Below, in pieces: positions 26,007-35,037 of a stretch of DNA of 64,000 nucleotides. Position 1 is the first letter of the stretch. Each line of letters begins with the position of its first letter. The notes under the pieces are model-generated. The model ran no database searches. It had not been told where the DNA came from and saw nothing but the letters and a program-made list of their open reading frames with translations. The position numbers and the translations under genes were made by a program. The stretch is from the NCBI RefSeq assembly GCF_007744255.1, contig NZ_CP036267.1, positions 5,344,001 to 5,408,000 on the forward strand. Direction: 5' to 3'. This DNA is from Thalassoglobus polymorphus (GTDB lineage: Bacteria; Planctomycetota; Planctomycetia; Planctomycetales; Planctomycetaceae).

Positions 26007-28547
26007 CTACAAAGTTTTCCGGTCGACCTCTTCTTGGGCAACAGTCGTATTCTTTGCGTTCACAGCCTCTGAAAGGTAGTTGATAATTCCGTCCATCGTG
26101 TATGGCCCGGGAATTGCGGTTGCGTTTTTCTCAATGTCTGCAGGAAAAATAACGACGAGCGGAACCGATTGCACTCCGAACTTTTGGAGCCATTTTCGAA
26201 TTTCTGCATCTTCTTGAGTGTAGTCCGCGACCATCGGGGTGATTCCGTGTTTGCGAACAAATTCGACAGTCGGTTTACGATTCAAAGCCCAGAGTTCGTT
26301 TGATTTGCAAACTCCGCACCAATCGGCTGTGAAGTCGATTAACATTGGCTTTCCCTGTTGGCGAAGCTCAATCATGCGAGCTTCAGAGAAAGGCTCCCAA
26401 GGCATTTCGTCGACATCAACGGGCTTGCCCGTTTTCTCTCCAGTGATCTCCGCAACACGAGCTTCTGCGGAGCTCTCAGGAGTGGTGCGGATATCGTAGA
26501 TTCCATATGCAATCAATGGAGCTGCAAGCAGAGACGCATAGGCGAGCGGCTTGCCAAACATCGCTTGCCCATCTGTCGTCCCCAGGCCAATCATCCACAG
26601 GAAGATTGCGACCCCTAACAACAAAATGAGCAGTGGAACGTGTGTGGCTGCATCGAGTGAAACATTCATCAGCCAAATGACAGTCCCCATAAGGACGAAC
26701 CCGGCATACTGCTTGAACCGCACCATCCACATTCCGGGGCGGGGCAACCAGTTGACAACCTGCGGGAAGAAGCCAGCTGCTAAATATGGAGACGCCATCC
26801 CCAGCCCCATCAGGCCGAAGATTAAGAAGTTAATTGCCGTCGGTTGACTGGCGGCGTACGCGATAACAACCCCCATAAATGGGCCTGTACAAGGGGTTGC
26901 CAGCAGGGTCGCGACAATCCCGGTGTTGAATGCGGCCATCAGTCCTTCATTATGATCATTCGCTGATGGAACCAGTCCGGGGATTGGGAGTTCGAAAACA
27001 CCTAATAGACTCAATCCCATCGAGAAGACGATAATGCTCATCAAAATTGTGTAGGTACGATTCTGAAATTGCCCCCCCCAACCGATCGCTGCCGAAACAA
27101 CAGCAAGCAACAGAAAGACCAGCAGCACTCCTGCGGTATAAGAGAGATTCAAGGTCAAAATTCTCGCACGACTTTCACCAGCCTGTTGAACCAGACTCAG
27201 AATTTTAATTGCCAAAACTGGCAAGACACAGGGCATGAAATTCAGAAGCAGTCCACCAATAAAAGCCAAGGGTAACGCAACCCCCAAAGAGGTAATTTCC
27301 CCTTCTGTGTCAACGGCGAACATGTCGACCTCTGTCTCTCCCTTGGGGACTGGAGGTGCTTGAATCTCGGCAACGTCACTCAGACCAACAGTCAGAGTTG
27401 GCGAAGATGCCAAAGCGATATGTTTTTCGGATTGTGCAGCCCCAAGTGAGAATTCAACAGGCAGCGGGGCAAGACAAGATGTTTTGCAAATCTGGTAGGT
27501 AATCTTTCCCACGACCCCCACATCTTCGGGATTGCTCACACGGAACGTTTGGGTCCATGTCACGCTTTCGTGATGTGCAAGAGCTTTTCCAACAGAAGTT
27601 TCGTGAAGTTCCGGTTCTTGAATTGAAGACCACTCGCCGACTGGCTCCATGCCGGTCACATTCGTGATCGAAATTTTCGTTGGACGTTCAAGTTGACCTT
27701 CAGCTTGTGTGAGGGCATACGTCTGCCAGCCTTCAAGCAATTTCATCGTCACCTGCAGTTCAACGTCTTCCCCTGCTTGAGCGTTCGGAGGCGACAATTG
27801 AAACTGCAGCCGAACTGGATCTGCAACAGTTTCTCCCCCCACCTGACGTGTCGGGGTAATTTGATACCCGACCTGATAATTTTCTCCCGCAGCATCTGAC
27901 GCCGTGTTTCCCGACGCTGTCTCTGTAGAAGTCGGTTCGACAGATGAGTCTTGGGATGTTGAATCAGGTGCAGGAACTGAGGGAACAGTCTCTTCGAGTG
28001 TAAGAGTTTTCTCAGCTTCAGCCTTCTTTTCATCACGATATTTCGCAACAAATGAGTTCGACTTCGGTGTACAACTTCCTTTGTCGCAAAGCAGAAAATC
28101 GATCTTTCCAGAAAAAGATGCCGTTGTCACATCAGCCCCTTGTGGAGCTAAATAACGACGACTGAATGTTGTCGTTCCAATGAGCTTTTCAACTTCCTTT
28201 TCAAAAACCTCGTCAAACGAACGCTTCGGTTTTGGATTTGGCTTAAACGCATCATCCAATGGAGTCCAGCCACCGAGATCTTTCAAAGTGATCACGGTCG
28301 GTTTTGCAAAATCTTTGTCCTGCGAATAACTGTTGGCCCCTTTAGGGATGGTCAGCTTCAATTCGAAAACGACAACGCCTGCCTTTTCGCCTTTCTTGAG
28401 AACTGCCGAGACCTCCGGTTCTCCTGCTCCATCTAACTGGAACGCAGGTTTAACCTGATTCGTTTCGAAAAGATCTCCGAAATTCTGCGCTTGAACAGAA
28501 GCACCGAGCAAAAGCACGGAGAACGCGAATGTCAAAATGAATCGCAT
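26007..28547 (-). CDS. DsbD-like thiol:disulfide interchange protein
   Basis: An 846-residue membrane protein that carries reductant from cytoplasmic thioredoxin across the membrane. It has a signal peptide (FILTFAFSVLLLGASVQAQ). Two tandem DsbD-alpha-like beta domains follow, one at about residues 30-170 with CDKGSC and one at about 225-375 with CKTSC. Next is a membrane domain of about eight helices (LPLAFIGGLLLNFMPCVLPVLAIKIL and CTGPFMGVVIAYA, split motifs) that carries the redox cysteines. Last is a C-terminal thioredoxin fold with ADWCGVCK near residue 745. Classical DsbD has one N-terminal domain, so the duplicate is notable. Likely partners are cytochrome c maturation and periplasmic disulfide repair. 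Confidence 0.9.
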   Translation of the reverse strand: MRFILTFAFSVLLLGASVQAQNFGDLFETNQVKPAFQLDGAGEPEVSAVLKKGEKAGVVVFELKLTIPKGANSYSQDKDFAKPTVITLKDLGGWTPLDDAFKPNPKPKRSFDEVFEKEVEKLIGTTTFSRRYLAPQGADVTTASFSGKIDFLLCDKGSCTPKSNSFVAKYRDEKKAEAEKTLTLEETVPSVPAPDSTSQDSSVEPTSTETASGNTASDAAGENYQVGYQITPTRQVGGETVADPVRLQFQLSPPNAQAGEDVELQVTMKLLEGWQTYALTQAEGQLERPTKISITNVTGMEPVGEWSSIQEPELHETSVGKALAHHESVTWTQTFRVSNPEDVGVVGKITYQICKTSCLAPLPVEFSLGAAQSEKHIALASSPTLTVGLSDVAEIQAPPVPKGETEVDMFAVDTEGEITSLGVALPLAFIGGLLLNFMPCVLPVLAIKILSLVQQAGESRARILTLNLSYTAGVLLVFLLLAVVSAAIGWGGQFQNRTYTILMSIIVFSMGLSLLGVFELPIPGLVPSANDHNEGLMAAFNTGIVATLLATPCTGPFMGVVIAYAASQPTAINFLIFGLMGLGMASPYLAAGFFPQVVNWLPRPGMWMVRFKQYAGFVLMGTVIWLMNVSLDAATHVPLLILLLGVAIFLWMIGLGTTDGQAMFGKPLAYASLLAAPLIAYGIYDIRTTPESSAEARVAEITGEKTGKPVDVDEMPWEPFSEARMIELRQQGKPMLIDFTADWCGVCKSNELWALNRKPTVEFVRKHGITPMVADYTQEDAEIRKWLQKFGVQSVPLVVIFPADIEKNATAIPGPYTMDGIINYLSEAVNAKNTTVAQEEVDRKTL

Positions 28548-28790
28548 CGTGAAATATCCTCAAGAATAGGGAGCCAGAATTCTGACTCCAACAAACATAG
28601 CTTGGGGGTGGTCCGCAAAGTTTGCATTGTAATATTGAATGAATGAATCGTGCTGACCGAAATGGCCTGTCCAGCCACTCAGTCAAGCGGTCGCTCCAAC
28701 AAATCATCTTACCCGATCTTTGAAATCGAGGCGAGATCTCTCTGCCTGAGTTATTATCGACTCAACTTCAGACGTGGTCTGTAGCGCACG

Positions 28791-30350
28791 TCACATTTTC
28801 ACATTCTTTTCAGCGTTTGTGAAGAGCCGGCTTGCAAGCTCTCGCGCCCGTCCCCGTGGGTCTGGTGCAGCGCAAATCGTTGCACTCACTGCAATTCGGG
28901 CTGCACCTGCCTCGAAAACCAATCCTAAATTTGAGAGATCGATTCCACCAATCGCAAACCAGGGAAGATTGGTCTCGGCAGCGACTTCACTTAAGAAATC
29001 CAAACCAGCGAAGTCAGTGAACTCTTTTGTTTGCGAGGGAAATGTCGGCCCGACTCCAAGATAATCGGCTCCTGCGTAGATCGCCTCTCTTGCCTGTTCG
29101 ATGTTGTGTGTCGAAATCCCCACCAACATTTGAGAACCGACAATCTTGCGGGCGTCACCGACAGAAAGATCATCCTGCCCTAAGTGAACACCATCTGCGT
29201 GGCAAGCGGCTGCCAAATCGGGACGATCATTCATGATAAACAAAGCGTCTTGCTCATACGTCCACTCCCGAACCTCCTTCGCCATTTCGAGCAACTCCCG
29301 GTCAGTCCGCCGCTTCTCTCGCAGCTGAACAATGTCGACACCTTTGGCGATGGAATCACGGACAGTCGTTTCCAGCCCGTATCGGCAATCCTCCGCAGTC
29401 ACCAAAAGATACAGCCGCCGATTCTTGAGCCGCTCCCGGCTGTTGAAATTGGTTTCGATCGCTTTTTCAATGGTATAGAAGCGATACCGCGACTGCTCAA
29501 AACGCTGGCTGAGATCCGCATCAATCAACTTGCTGTATTCCTCCAAGCTCCTCAGAGCTTCTTCGATCCGCTTCATGCTCGCACGAAGAACATCAACCGG
29601 CGTTCCGCGGTACGCTTCAGAAGGAGTCGAAGTGGTCGTGCCAACGTCATTCAAAGTGTCTCGGCAGGTTACCCACTTTTCCTGCGAAAGGTGTCTCAGA
29701 GTCTCGGTAACCAAATGACGAAGTTCTTTGAGTTCGCGGGACAGAAACGATTCGTTTAAACCGAACCGTACAAAGTCCTCGACCACCCGCATTCCTTCCC
29801 GGCATCGATTTGCAGAAGCATCGAGAATGCGAAAAAGAGTTGGCTCATCAACAACACCTGCGCCCGCCGGTTTCACCTGAATTTCATCTTCAAGATCGAT
29901 CCCAATTTCCAGGTCGGGCAATGCGATTTTCTCGACAAGATCTTCGAGTTGGACTCCATGCTCAGCGAAGACTTCACGAGTCGAAGCGTCCAATTCCATG
30001 GCAGACATCAACAGATGTTCCGTCCCGGTCACAGCCTCGACAGAACTGAGAATCGCGTAACGATCGGCATGGCGCAAAAGAGTGAGTTGCCATTCAAAGA
30101 AGATAAATGGCTCGGAGGCAGAGAAGTCCGAGCTGTAGTGATTTTGTAATGCCCCCAGCGTTGAGGTCGGGAGGTCCAGAACCTCAGTCGCTCGATTTTC
30201 TTCACCGAGAAGTTCCTGCACCAGCCATTCATACAGAGGCGGACGATCCTCTTTGTTCTCTGCGGCACGGCGACGGATTTGCGTAAGAATCCGCTGAGCC
30301 CCGGAAGTCATCTTTCGATCAGAAAAATTGGAACTCGGTTCGTCGTTCAT
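28791..30350 (-). CDS. thiE: Clp_N-like / ThiD2 / ThiE fusion (thiamine phosphate synthase)
   Basis: A 519-residue protein from ATG 30350; an in-frame TTG at 30383 would add 11 residues. The C-terminal about 205 residues are ThiE, which joins HMP-pyrophosphate with HET-phosphate. Its motifs are VDIVQLREK, FIMNDRPDLA, DGVHLGQDDL, VGISTHN, YLGVGPTFPSQTK and FAIGGI. Residues about 170-300 match the ThiD2 helical domain found before ThiE in other bacteria (RILDASANRCREGMRVVEDF). The first about 140 residues resemble a Clp_N repeat (VTGTEHLLMSAMELDASTREV). I have not seen this triple order described. No other thi gene is close. Confidence 0.88.
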   Translation of the reverse strand: MNDEPSSNFSDRKMTSGAQRILTQIRRRAAENKEDRPPLYEWLVQELLGEENRATEVLDLPTSTLGALQNHYSSDFSASEPFIFFEWQLTLLRHADRYAILSSVEAVTGTEHLLMSAMELDASTREVFAEHGVQLEDLVEKIALPDLEIGIDLEDEIQVKPAGAGVVDEPTLFRILDASANRCREGMRVVEDFVRFGLNESFLSRELKELRHLVTETLRHLSQEKWVTCRDTLNDVGTTTSTPSEAYRGTPVDVLRASMKRIEEALRSLEEYSKLIDADLSQRFEQSRYRFYTIEKAIETNFNSRERLKNRRLYLLVTAEDCRYGLETTVRDSIAKGVDIVQLREKRRTDRELLEMAKEVREWTYEQDALFIMNDRPDLAAACHADGVHLGQDDLSVGDARKIVGSQMLVGISTHNIEQAREAIYAGADYLGVGPTFPSQTKEFTDFAGLDFLSEVAAETNLPWFAIGGIDLSNLGLVFEAGAARIAVSATICAAPDPRGRARELASRLFTNAEKNVKM

Positions 30351-30380
30351 GGTCTTATCTGAATCAGTCCCGGCAATTGA

Positions 30381-30459
30381 CAACCATTCCGAAAACCTCT
30401 GGAATAGCCGCTTTCCTCAACGTTTGAGCGAGCAATTTCAAATTCCCGGGCTAGTCTAA
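30381..30459 (-). repeat. 83-bp TTAGAAC repeat, copy B (inverted, worn)
   Basis: It reads AACCATTCCGAAAACCTCTG at the left, with CAACGTTTGAG in the centre and CTAGTCTAA at the right. It matches copy E closely but both termini are decayed and the length is about 79. It sits immediately upstream of thiE. Confidence 0.75.
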
Positions 30460-30573
30460 AATTGAAAACAGATTGAACAGCACTGGCATGCATCTGTCCC
30501 GTTCACCAACAAAACTGCCTTCATTCAATTGCCCTGAAAAATATTGAGCTCTGGGCAATATTGAAAAGCATGG

Positions 30574-30603
30574 ACTCAGGGTGCGCTAAATCGCACCCTG
30601 AGT
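30574..30603. terminator. Perfect 12-bp hairpin downstream of the redoxin gene
   Basis: ACTCAGGGTGCG pairs exactly with CGCACCCTGAGT around CTAAAT. It lies 70 bases after the redoxin stop on the minus strand. No long T-run follows, so it may act as an mRNA 3'-end stabiliser or a weak terminator. Confidence 0.55.
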
Positions 30604-30672
30604 GACCTGCTTCGTCATTGAGCACACAGTGAGTAACTCGATCATGAGTAACGCGAGCAATAGTGCACTGTA

Positions 30673-31263
30673 TTAGGCAGTTGCTTGCCCGGTGAAATAG
30701 TCAGGTGCGTTCCCCTCTTTCCATTTGATATTACAGCCGATGCTCGGCTTTTGGTCTTCGATAACAGGCTCGCCAGCGAGAAGGGCATCGCAAGCCGCTC
30801 GGAGATCAGCTCCGGTGACGGGAATCCCCGATTGTGGGCGACTGTCGTCAAACTGTCCTCGGTAGACAAGTTTGTGATCTTGATCAAAGAGGAAAAAGTC
30901 AGGCGTGCAAGCAGCGCCATAAGCCTTGGCAGTCTCCTGAGTTTCATCGTACAGATACGGGAAAGTGTATCCTGCACTCGCAGCTTCCTCTTTCATCTTA
31001 TCGGGGCCATCCTGCGGATAGTTCTCGACGTCATTCGAGCTGATCCCGATCACGTTCAGGCCTTTCCCCTGATATTCTTTTCCAAAGGCTGCAAGTGCCT
31101 CACGGAGATGAATCACAAAGGGACAGTGGTTGCACATAAAGATGACCAGCACGGGCTTCTCATTGAAATTTGATAGAGAAACAACGCTGTCGTCAATATT
31201 GGGCAACGAGAATGCTGGAGCGTCGCTCCCGAGAGGCATCATCGTCGAGGCGGTTTTCACCAT
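30673..31263 (-). CDS. Redoxin / thioredoxin-fold protein
   Basis: A 196-residue member of the AhpC/TSA-redoxin superfamily. The active loop is MCNHCPFVIHLREAL (CxxC form, near residue 44). ISSNDVENYPQDGPDKM, CTPDFFLFDQDHKLVYRGQFDD and a C-terminal GCNIKWK complete a well-known bacterial family with a conserved extra Cys near the end. Such proteins reduce disulfides or peroxides; the partner is not known. There is no signal peptide, so it is probably cytoplasmic. AAGGAA lies seven bases before ATG 31263. It follows the LamG-like gene by 87 bases and may be co-transcribed. Confidence 0.88.
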   Translation of the reverse strand: MVKTASTMMPLGSDAPAFSLPNIDDSVVSLSNFNEKPVLVIFMCNHCPFVIHLREALAAFGKEYQGKGLNVIGISSNDVENYPQDGPDKMKEEAASAGYTFPYLYDETQETAKAYGAACTPDFFLFDQDHKLVYRGQFDDSRPQSGIPVTGADLRAACDALLAGEPVIEDQKPSIGCNIKWKEGNAPDYFTGQATA

Positions 31264-31350
31264 TGGACTTTCCTTTGTTTGATTTTTGTAAATTGATGGA
31301 TGCGAACACTCTTCTTGATCTTTCTGGTCCGCCCCAGTTCCAATAGAACG

Positions 31351-32028
31351 CTACGGCTGTTTTGGTGGTGTCACGATTTTCCCTTGGAGTTGGACATCGT
31401 CCCATTGGCCCAAATCGTCGAATGATCCCAAGCCAACCTGGCCCCATGTGAATGTCTTATCGTGAGCGACCATTTGTGGTTGCTCCATGTTGTCGAAGTA
31501 AATTTCGATCAATCCATCAGAGACTCGGCGCACCACCTTGACCTGATGCCAGGCTTCATCTTTCCAGGGAGTCCCATCATTCGTCTTTTCACTGATCTTG
31601 ATTCGTGGCGCGTCATTCACAATAAAAATCTGATTGGCATGAGGATCAGTTTTTTCCCCCAAGTGCACGTAGTAAAAATTCGCCGGATCCTGATAACCAA
31701 AAAAGAGACACATATCTCGATGGGCTCTCGAAGACTGGAGCGTTTTCACCTTTGCCGAAAAAACAAAATCAGAAACCACCACGTCTTTCACTAACGAAAG
31801 ACTATGAGGACTCCGATGAGGCGGCTGATAGTCACTTTTCCCAAGCAGATGATAGACGTGATTGCCGTTCTCTTCAGTCACTTTCCATTTTTTGACATCG
31901 GAGGGTTTCCAATTTTTGACTCCGCTTTCAAAGTCATCTTTGAAAACCGTAGGCAACGCTTCATCGGCAGCAAGTGTGCCGAGAGAGAGTACAACAGCCA
32001 GAAAACAGTAGAGTGAACGCATCGGCAT
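31351..32028 (-). CDS. Secreted LamG/DUF1080-like protein
   Basis: 225 residues. I chose ATG 32028 because a signal peptide (SLYCFLAVVLSLGTLAADE) begins there. ATG 32022 is better spaced from AGG upstream, and the longer frame to 32157 adds an unlikely charged leader. The mature protein is a concanavalin-like beta sandwich: FKDDFESGVKNWKPSD, LCLFFGYQDPANFYYVHLG in part, WHQVKVVRR, and FTWGQVGLGSFDDLGQWDDV. This is similar to the 3-keto-disaccharide hydrolase (DUF1080) fold, which is common beside planctomycete carbohydrate enzymes. It probably binds or acts on a glycan, but no catalytic residue is assigned. Confidence 0.8.
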   Translation of the reverse strand: MPMRSLYCFLAVVLSLGTLAADEALPTVFKDDFESGVKNWKPSDVKKWKVTEENGNHVYHLLGKSDYQPPHRSPHSLSLVKDVVVSDFVFSAKVKTLQSSRAHRDMCLFFGYQDPANFYYVHLGEKTDPHANQIFIVNDAPRIKISEKTNDGTPWKDEAWHQVKVVRRVSDGLIEIYFDNMEQPQMVAHDKTFTWGQVGLGSFDDLGQWDDVQLQGKIVTPPKQP

Positions 32029-32219
32029 AGACCTGCATGACTGGAAAAACTTTTTCGTTGACGGAGACTCATTTCTACCGTAACGCCGAAGCCTCCCAAG
32101 ATGCAACTCTACACAGACGACGATGCGATGATCAAAAACCGCCGATGACTCAGTCATTCAGCCAGAAACCAGCTCTATAAAGACGAGCCGCAGCGAAATG
32201 AGTCGCCCACACTGGACGG

Positions 32220-32243
32220 CCCGCTTACCCGCTTACCCGCTTA
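32220..32243 (-). repeat. TAAGCGGG x3 at the hflX stop
   Basis: Three perfect copies of the 8-base unit TAAGCGGG on the minus strand begin with the hflX stop codon. Because 8 is not a multiple of 3, the three TAA fall in all three reading frames. Confidence 0.9.
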
Positions 32244-33566
32244 CCATTGATCTTCGGTCTCGTCCTCAATTGGTGAACCATCCATATTCGTCACGTTCGC
32301 CCCCGCCTGGGTGAGACCATAGGCGAACCGCTTCGGGATGCGGCATTCGTACACCACATTGCTGTCTTCGTATTCCGTGTTGACAACTTCAGCATGCTCA
32401 GAGAGAAACGCGTGAACCTTGCCATTCCCGGCAAGCGCTTCAACACGTGCGTCGAGATAACCGTCCGCCAATCGAGAACAGACTGCCTCCCGAAGTTTAT
32501 CGAAACCAATCTGTTCTTTGGCACTCACCGAAATTGACGTAGGATACTTGGCTCGCAGAACATCAATTTTTGCGCGATCTTCAGCAGCATCGATCTTATT
32601 GAGAACGAGAATCGGATCGTCGCTATCAACTCCGACATCATTAAGAACCTGATTCACCGTTTCAATCTGATCGGCGGCATCAGGATGAGCGCAATCGACG
32701 ACATGCAGCAGCAGATCTGCATAACGTGCTTCGGAGAGCGTCGACTTGAATGACGCCACCAAATGGTGAGGCAGGTCCCGAATGAAACCGACCGTATCAC
32801 TCAGTAGCACACTCCCCCAGTTGGGGAGGGTCCATTTTCGAGTCCGCGTATCAAGAGTCGCGAAGAGTTTGTCAGCGGTGTAGACCTCAGCGCCGGTCAA
32901 GGCGTTCATCAACGTACTCTTCCCGGCATTTGTATATCCGACCAGAGAGACGGTCATGTGCTGAGTCCGCGCTGCGACTTGTCGTTCGCGCCGTTCGATC
33001 ACATCTTCCAGCCTGCGTCGAAGTTCAGAAATTCGGCGATCAACCAATCGACGGTCTGTTTCCAGCTGTTTCTCTCCCGGACCTTTTCCGCTGCCAATCC
33101 CACCACTGATTCGTTCAAGGTGAGTCCACATCCGTGTGAGGCGGGGACGCAAATACAGAAGTTGTGCGAGTTCAACTTGTAGTTTTGATTCGTAAGATCG
33201 GGCATGTGTCGCAAAGATATCGAGAATCACTTCGCTCCGGTCGACAACCTGAGTTTTCGTGGCCTCCTCGATTTTTTTTCCCTGCGATGGAGAGAGATCT
33301 GCGTCGAATGCAATGAGATCGGCTTCTGTGACGCCGATCAAATCCTTCAGCTCCTGCAGCTTCCCTTTGCCGATATAAGTCGCGGCATCCGGCTTGTCTC
33401 GAACCTGCAAGACCTTTCCGACAACTTCGGAACCTGCGGTCGTCACCAGACCTTCCATTTCATCGAAAGCTCGCTCTCGGCTGCGACCGGAAAGTGGATC
33501 GATCACTGCCACGATCACACATTTACGAGCCTGGACTTTCAACTTATCGCGTTGTGGTTCTCCCAA
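32241..33566 (-). CDS. hflX: GTPase HflX
   Basis: HflX is a ribosome-associated GTPase that splits stalled 70S ribosomes under stress. The 441-residue protein has the HflX N-terminal domain (TYIGKGKLQELKDL, DLSPSQGKKIEE) and a linker with GGIGSGKGPGEKQLETDRR. The GTPase domain has G1 GYTNAGKST, G3 DTVGF (LLSDTVGFIRDLPHHL), G4 NKID and G5 SVSAK. The start is TTG at 33566; no ATG or GTG fits better, and the frame upstream is stopped. The stop lies in a tandem repeat. It is divergent from the YkgJ gene. Confidence 0.95.
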   Translation of the reverse strand: MGEPQRDKLKVQARKCVIVAVIDPLSGRSRERAFDEMEGLVTTAGSEVVGKVLQVRDKPDAATYIGKGKLQELKDLIGVTEADLIAFDADLSPSQGKKIEEATKTQVVDRSEVILDIFATHARSYESKLQVELAQLLYLRPRLTRMWTHLERISGGIGSGKGPGEKQLETDRRLVDRRISELRRRLEDVIERRERQVAARTQHMTVSLVGYTNAGKSTLMNALTGAEVYTADKLFATLDTRTRKWTLPNWGSVLLSDTVGFIRDLPHHLVASFKSTLSEARYADLLLHVVDCAHPDAADQIETVNQVLNDVGVDSDDPILVLNKIDAAEDRAKIDVLRAKYPTSISVSAKEQIGFDKLREAVCSRLADGYLDARVEALAGNGKVHAFLSEHAEVVNTEYEDSNVVYECRIPKRFAYGLTQAGANVTNMDGSPIEDETEDQW

Positions 33567-33754
33567 GAATTTGGCTTTCTTATCAAAATGCAGGGCGTCA
33601 AAGAGACAAAAACATCAACGATGAACTTGAGTGAAAAACTTGAGTCAAGAAATTGACACCAACCTGGCAAGTTGGTTCGCTCTCATCCTCACCTCAGTTA
33701 AACTCTATGATTATAAGGATACTCAATTCATCACGTCGCGACTATCGAAATTTT

Positions 33755-35023
33755 ATGCCACGATTGCAACTGGAACTTCCGACCATCCAAAACTGGAACT
33801 GTCACAACTGTAGTGGCTGTTGCAAACAGCATGGAATTTTTATCACTGAAGAGGAAAAAGAGCGAATCGAATCGCAAAATTGGGCAGCGTCGAACGAAAT
33901 TCCAGACAACATGGAAACGGTCGTCACCGAGCGCAACCTGATCGGAAAGAAGAAATATCGCCTTGCCCAGCAGGAGGATGGCTCATGCGTCTTTCTTGAT
34001 GAACAGGGTCTTTGTCGAATTCATGGAAAATTCGGCGAAAAGGCCAAACCGCTCGCCTGTCGAATTTACCCTTACGCGTTTCACCCGAAAGGGAACGGCA
34101 TCGCTGTCAGCTTACGATTCAGTTGCCCGAGCGTGACGCAAAATCTCGGAAAATCGATCACCCGCCAAAACAAGGAAGTTCGCGAAATCGCTGAACTGGT
34201 CGTTCCCGAAGGTCGCAAACAATCTGCTGCTCCCAAACTCACAAACAAAGTTCAACTCACCTGGGAGGAAACTCTCGATATCGTAAACGCTCTCGACGAA
34301 TCTTTGGCAGATGAACAGACACCGGTCGCACTGAAATTATTGCGAACATATTTCTGGATCGATCTGATTCAAAAAACGAACTTCAAAAACATTCGTGGTG
34401 AACGGCTGAGGGAACTCCTCAATTTACTGACAACTGCGGCTCCTGAGGAGGTTCCAACAATTCCAGAACCTCACCCGCCGTCCAAGGTGGCTCTGATGCA
34501 ATTTCGACTTCTGGCCGGGCAATATGCCCGCAAGGATACATTTGCATCGATGGACACATCCGCAGGTGGACGCATGAAACAATTGAAGTCCGCCACACAA
34601 CTCAGTTCGGGAACCGGGCTGCTACCGAAACTTCACCCTGACCTCAATGAGGTCCCGTTCGAAGCTCTGGAGGGGACATTCGGAAAGCTCTCTGAAGAGT
34701 CTGAAGAACTTTTCACCCGTTACCTTCGTGTGAAAATTCAGGGGATGCACTTCTGTGGCCCGGCTTATTATAACATCAACTTGATTGATGGATTACACGC
34801 TTTAATGCTCGTCTTCCCTGCAACAATGTGGATTGCCCGCTGGAGAGCGGTGACGCAAGCACGCTCTAAGATTATTGCCGAAGACGTCCGAGAAGCCTTA
34901 GAGATCGTGGATCATCAACATGGCTATTCCCCAGTACTTGGAACCTGGGGCTCAAGAAAGCGAGTCACCACAATGGTTCAAATGGGAGACCTCCAAAACC
35001 TCATCGTCTGGTATCAACGGTAG
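33755..35023 (+). CDS. YkgJ-family cysteine cluster protein
   Basis: 422 residues from ATG 33755. Earlier in-frame starts are ATG 33707 and TTG 33653, and none has a strong ribosome site. The N-terminal domain carries the zinc/iron-chelating cluster: NCHNCSGCCKQHG, CRIHG, CRIYPYAF and FSCPSV. This is the PF03692-type domain also seen in FliB lysine methylases. The C-terminal two thirds are helical and unassigned. The role is uncertain: a metal cluster enzyme or protein-modifying factor. It ends in TAG inside a 17-base palindrome shared with the convergent STAS gene. Confidence 0.85.
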   Translation: MPRLQLELPTIQNWNCHNCSGCCKQHGIFITEEEKERIESQNWAASNEIPDNMETVVTERNLIGKKKYRLAQQEDGSCVFLDEQGLCRIHGKFGEKAKPLACRIYPYAFHPKGNGIAVSLRFSCPSVTQNLGKSITRQNKEVREIAELVVPEGRKQSAAPKLTNKVQLTWEETLDIVNALDESLADEQTPVALKLLRTYFWIDLIQKTNFKNIRGERLRELLNLLTTAAPEEVPTIPEPHPPSKVALMQFRLLAGQYARKDTFASMDTSAGGRMKQLKSATQLSSGTGLLPKLHPDLNEVPFEALEGTFGKLSEESEELFTRYLRVKIQGMHFCGPAYYNINLIDGLHALMLVFPATMWIARWRAVTQARSKIIAEDVREALEIVDHQHGYSPVLGTWGSRKRVTTMVQMGDLQNLIVWYQR

Positions 35024-35037
35024 AGCAAACTGCTCTA
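35021..35037. other. 17-bp palindrome supplying both convergent stop codons
   Basis: TAGAGCAAACTGCTCTA has 7-base perfect arms. Its left TAG ends the YkgJ gene on the plus strand, and its right end read backwards is the TAG of the STAS gene. The convergent genes are therefore separated by only 11 bases. Confidence 0.9.

Noticed and set aside
29184-29759. 191-codon plus-strand frame antisense to thiE
   Set aside because: It lies fully within thiE, whose motifs are clear.
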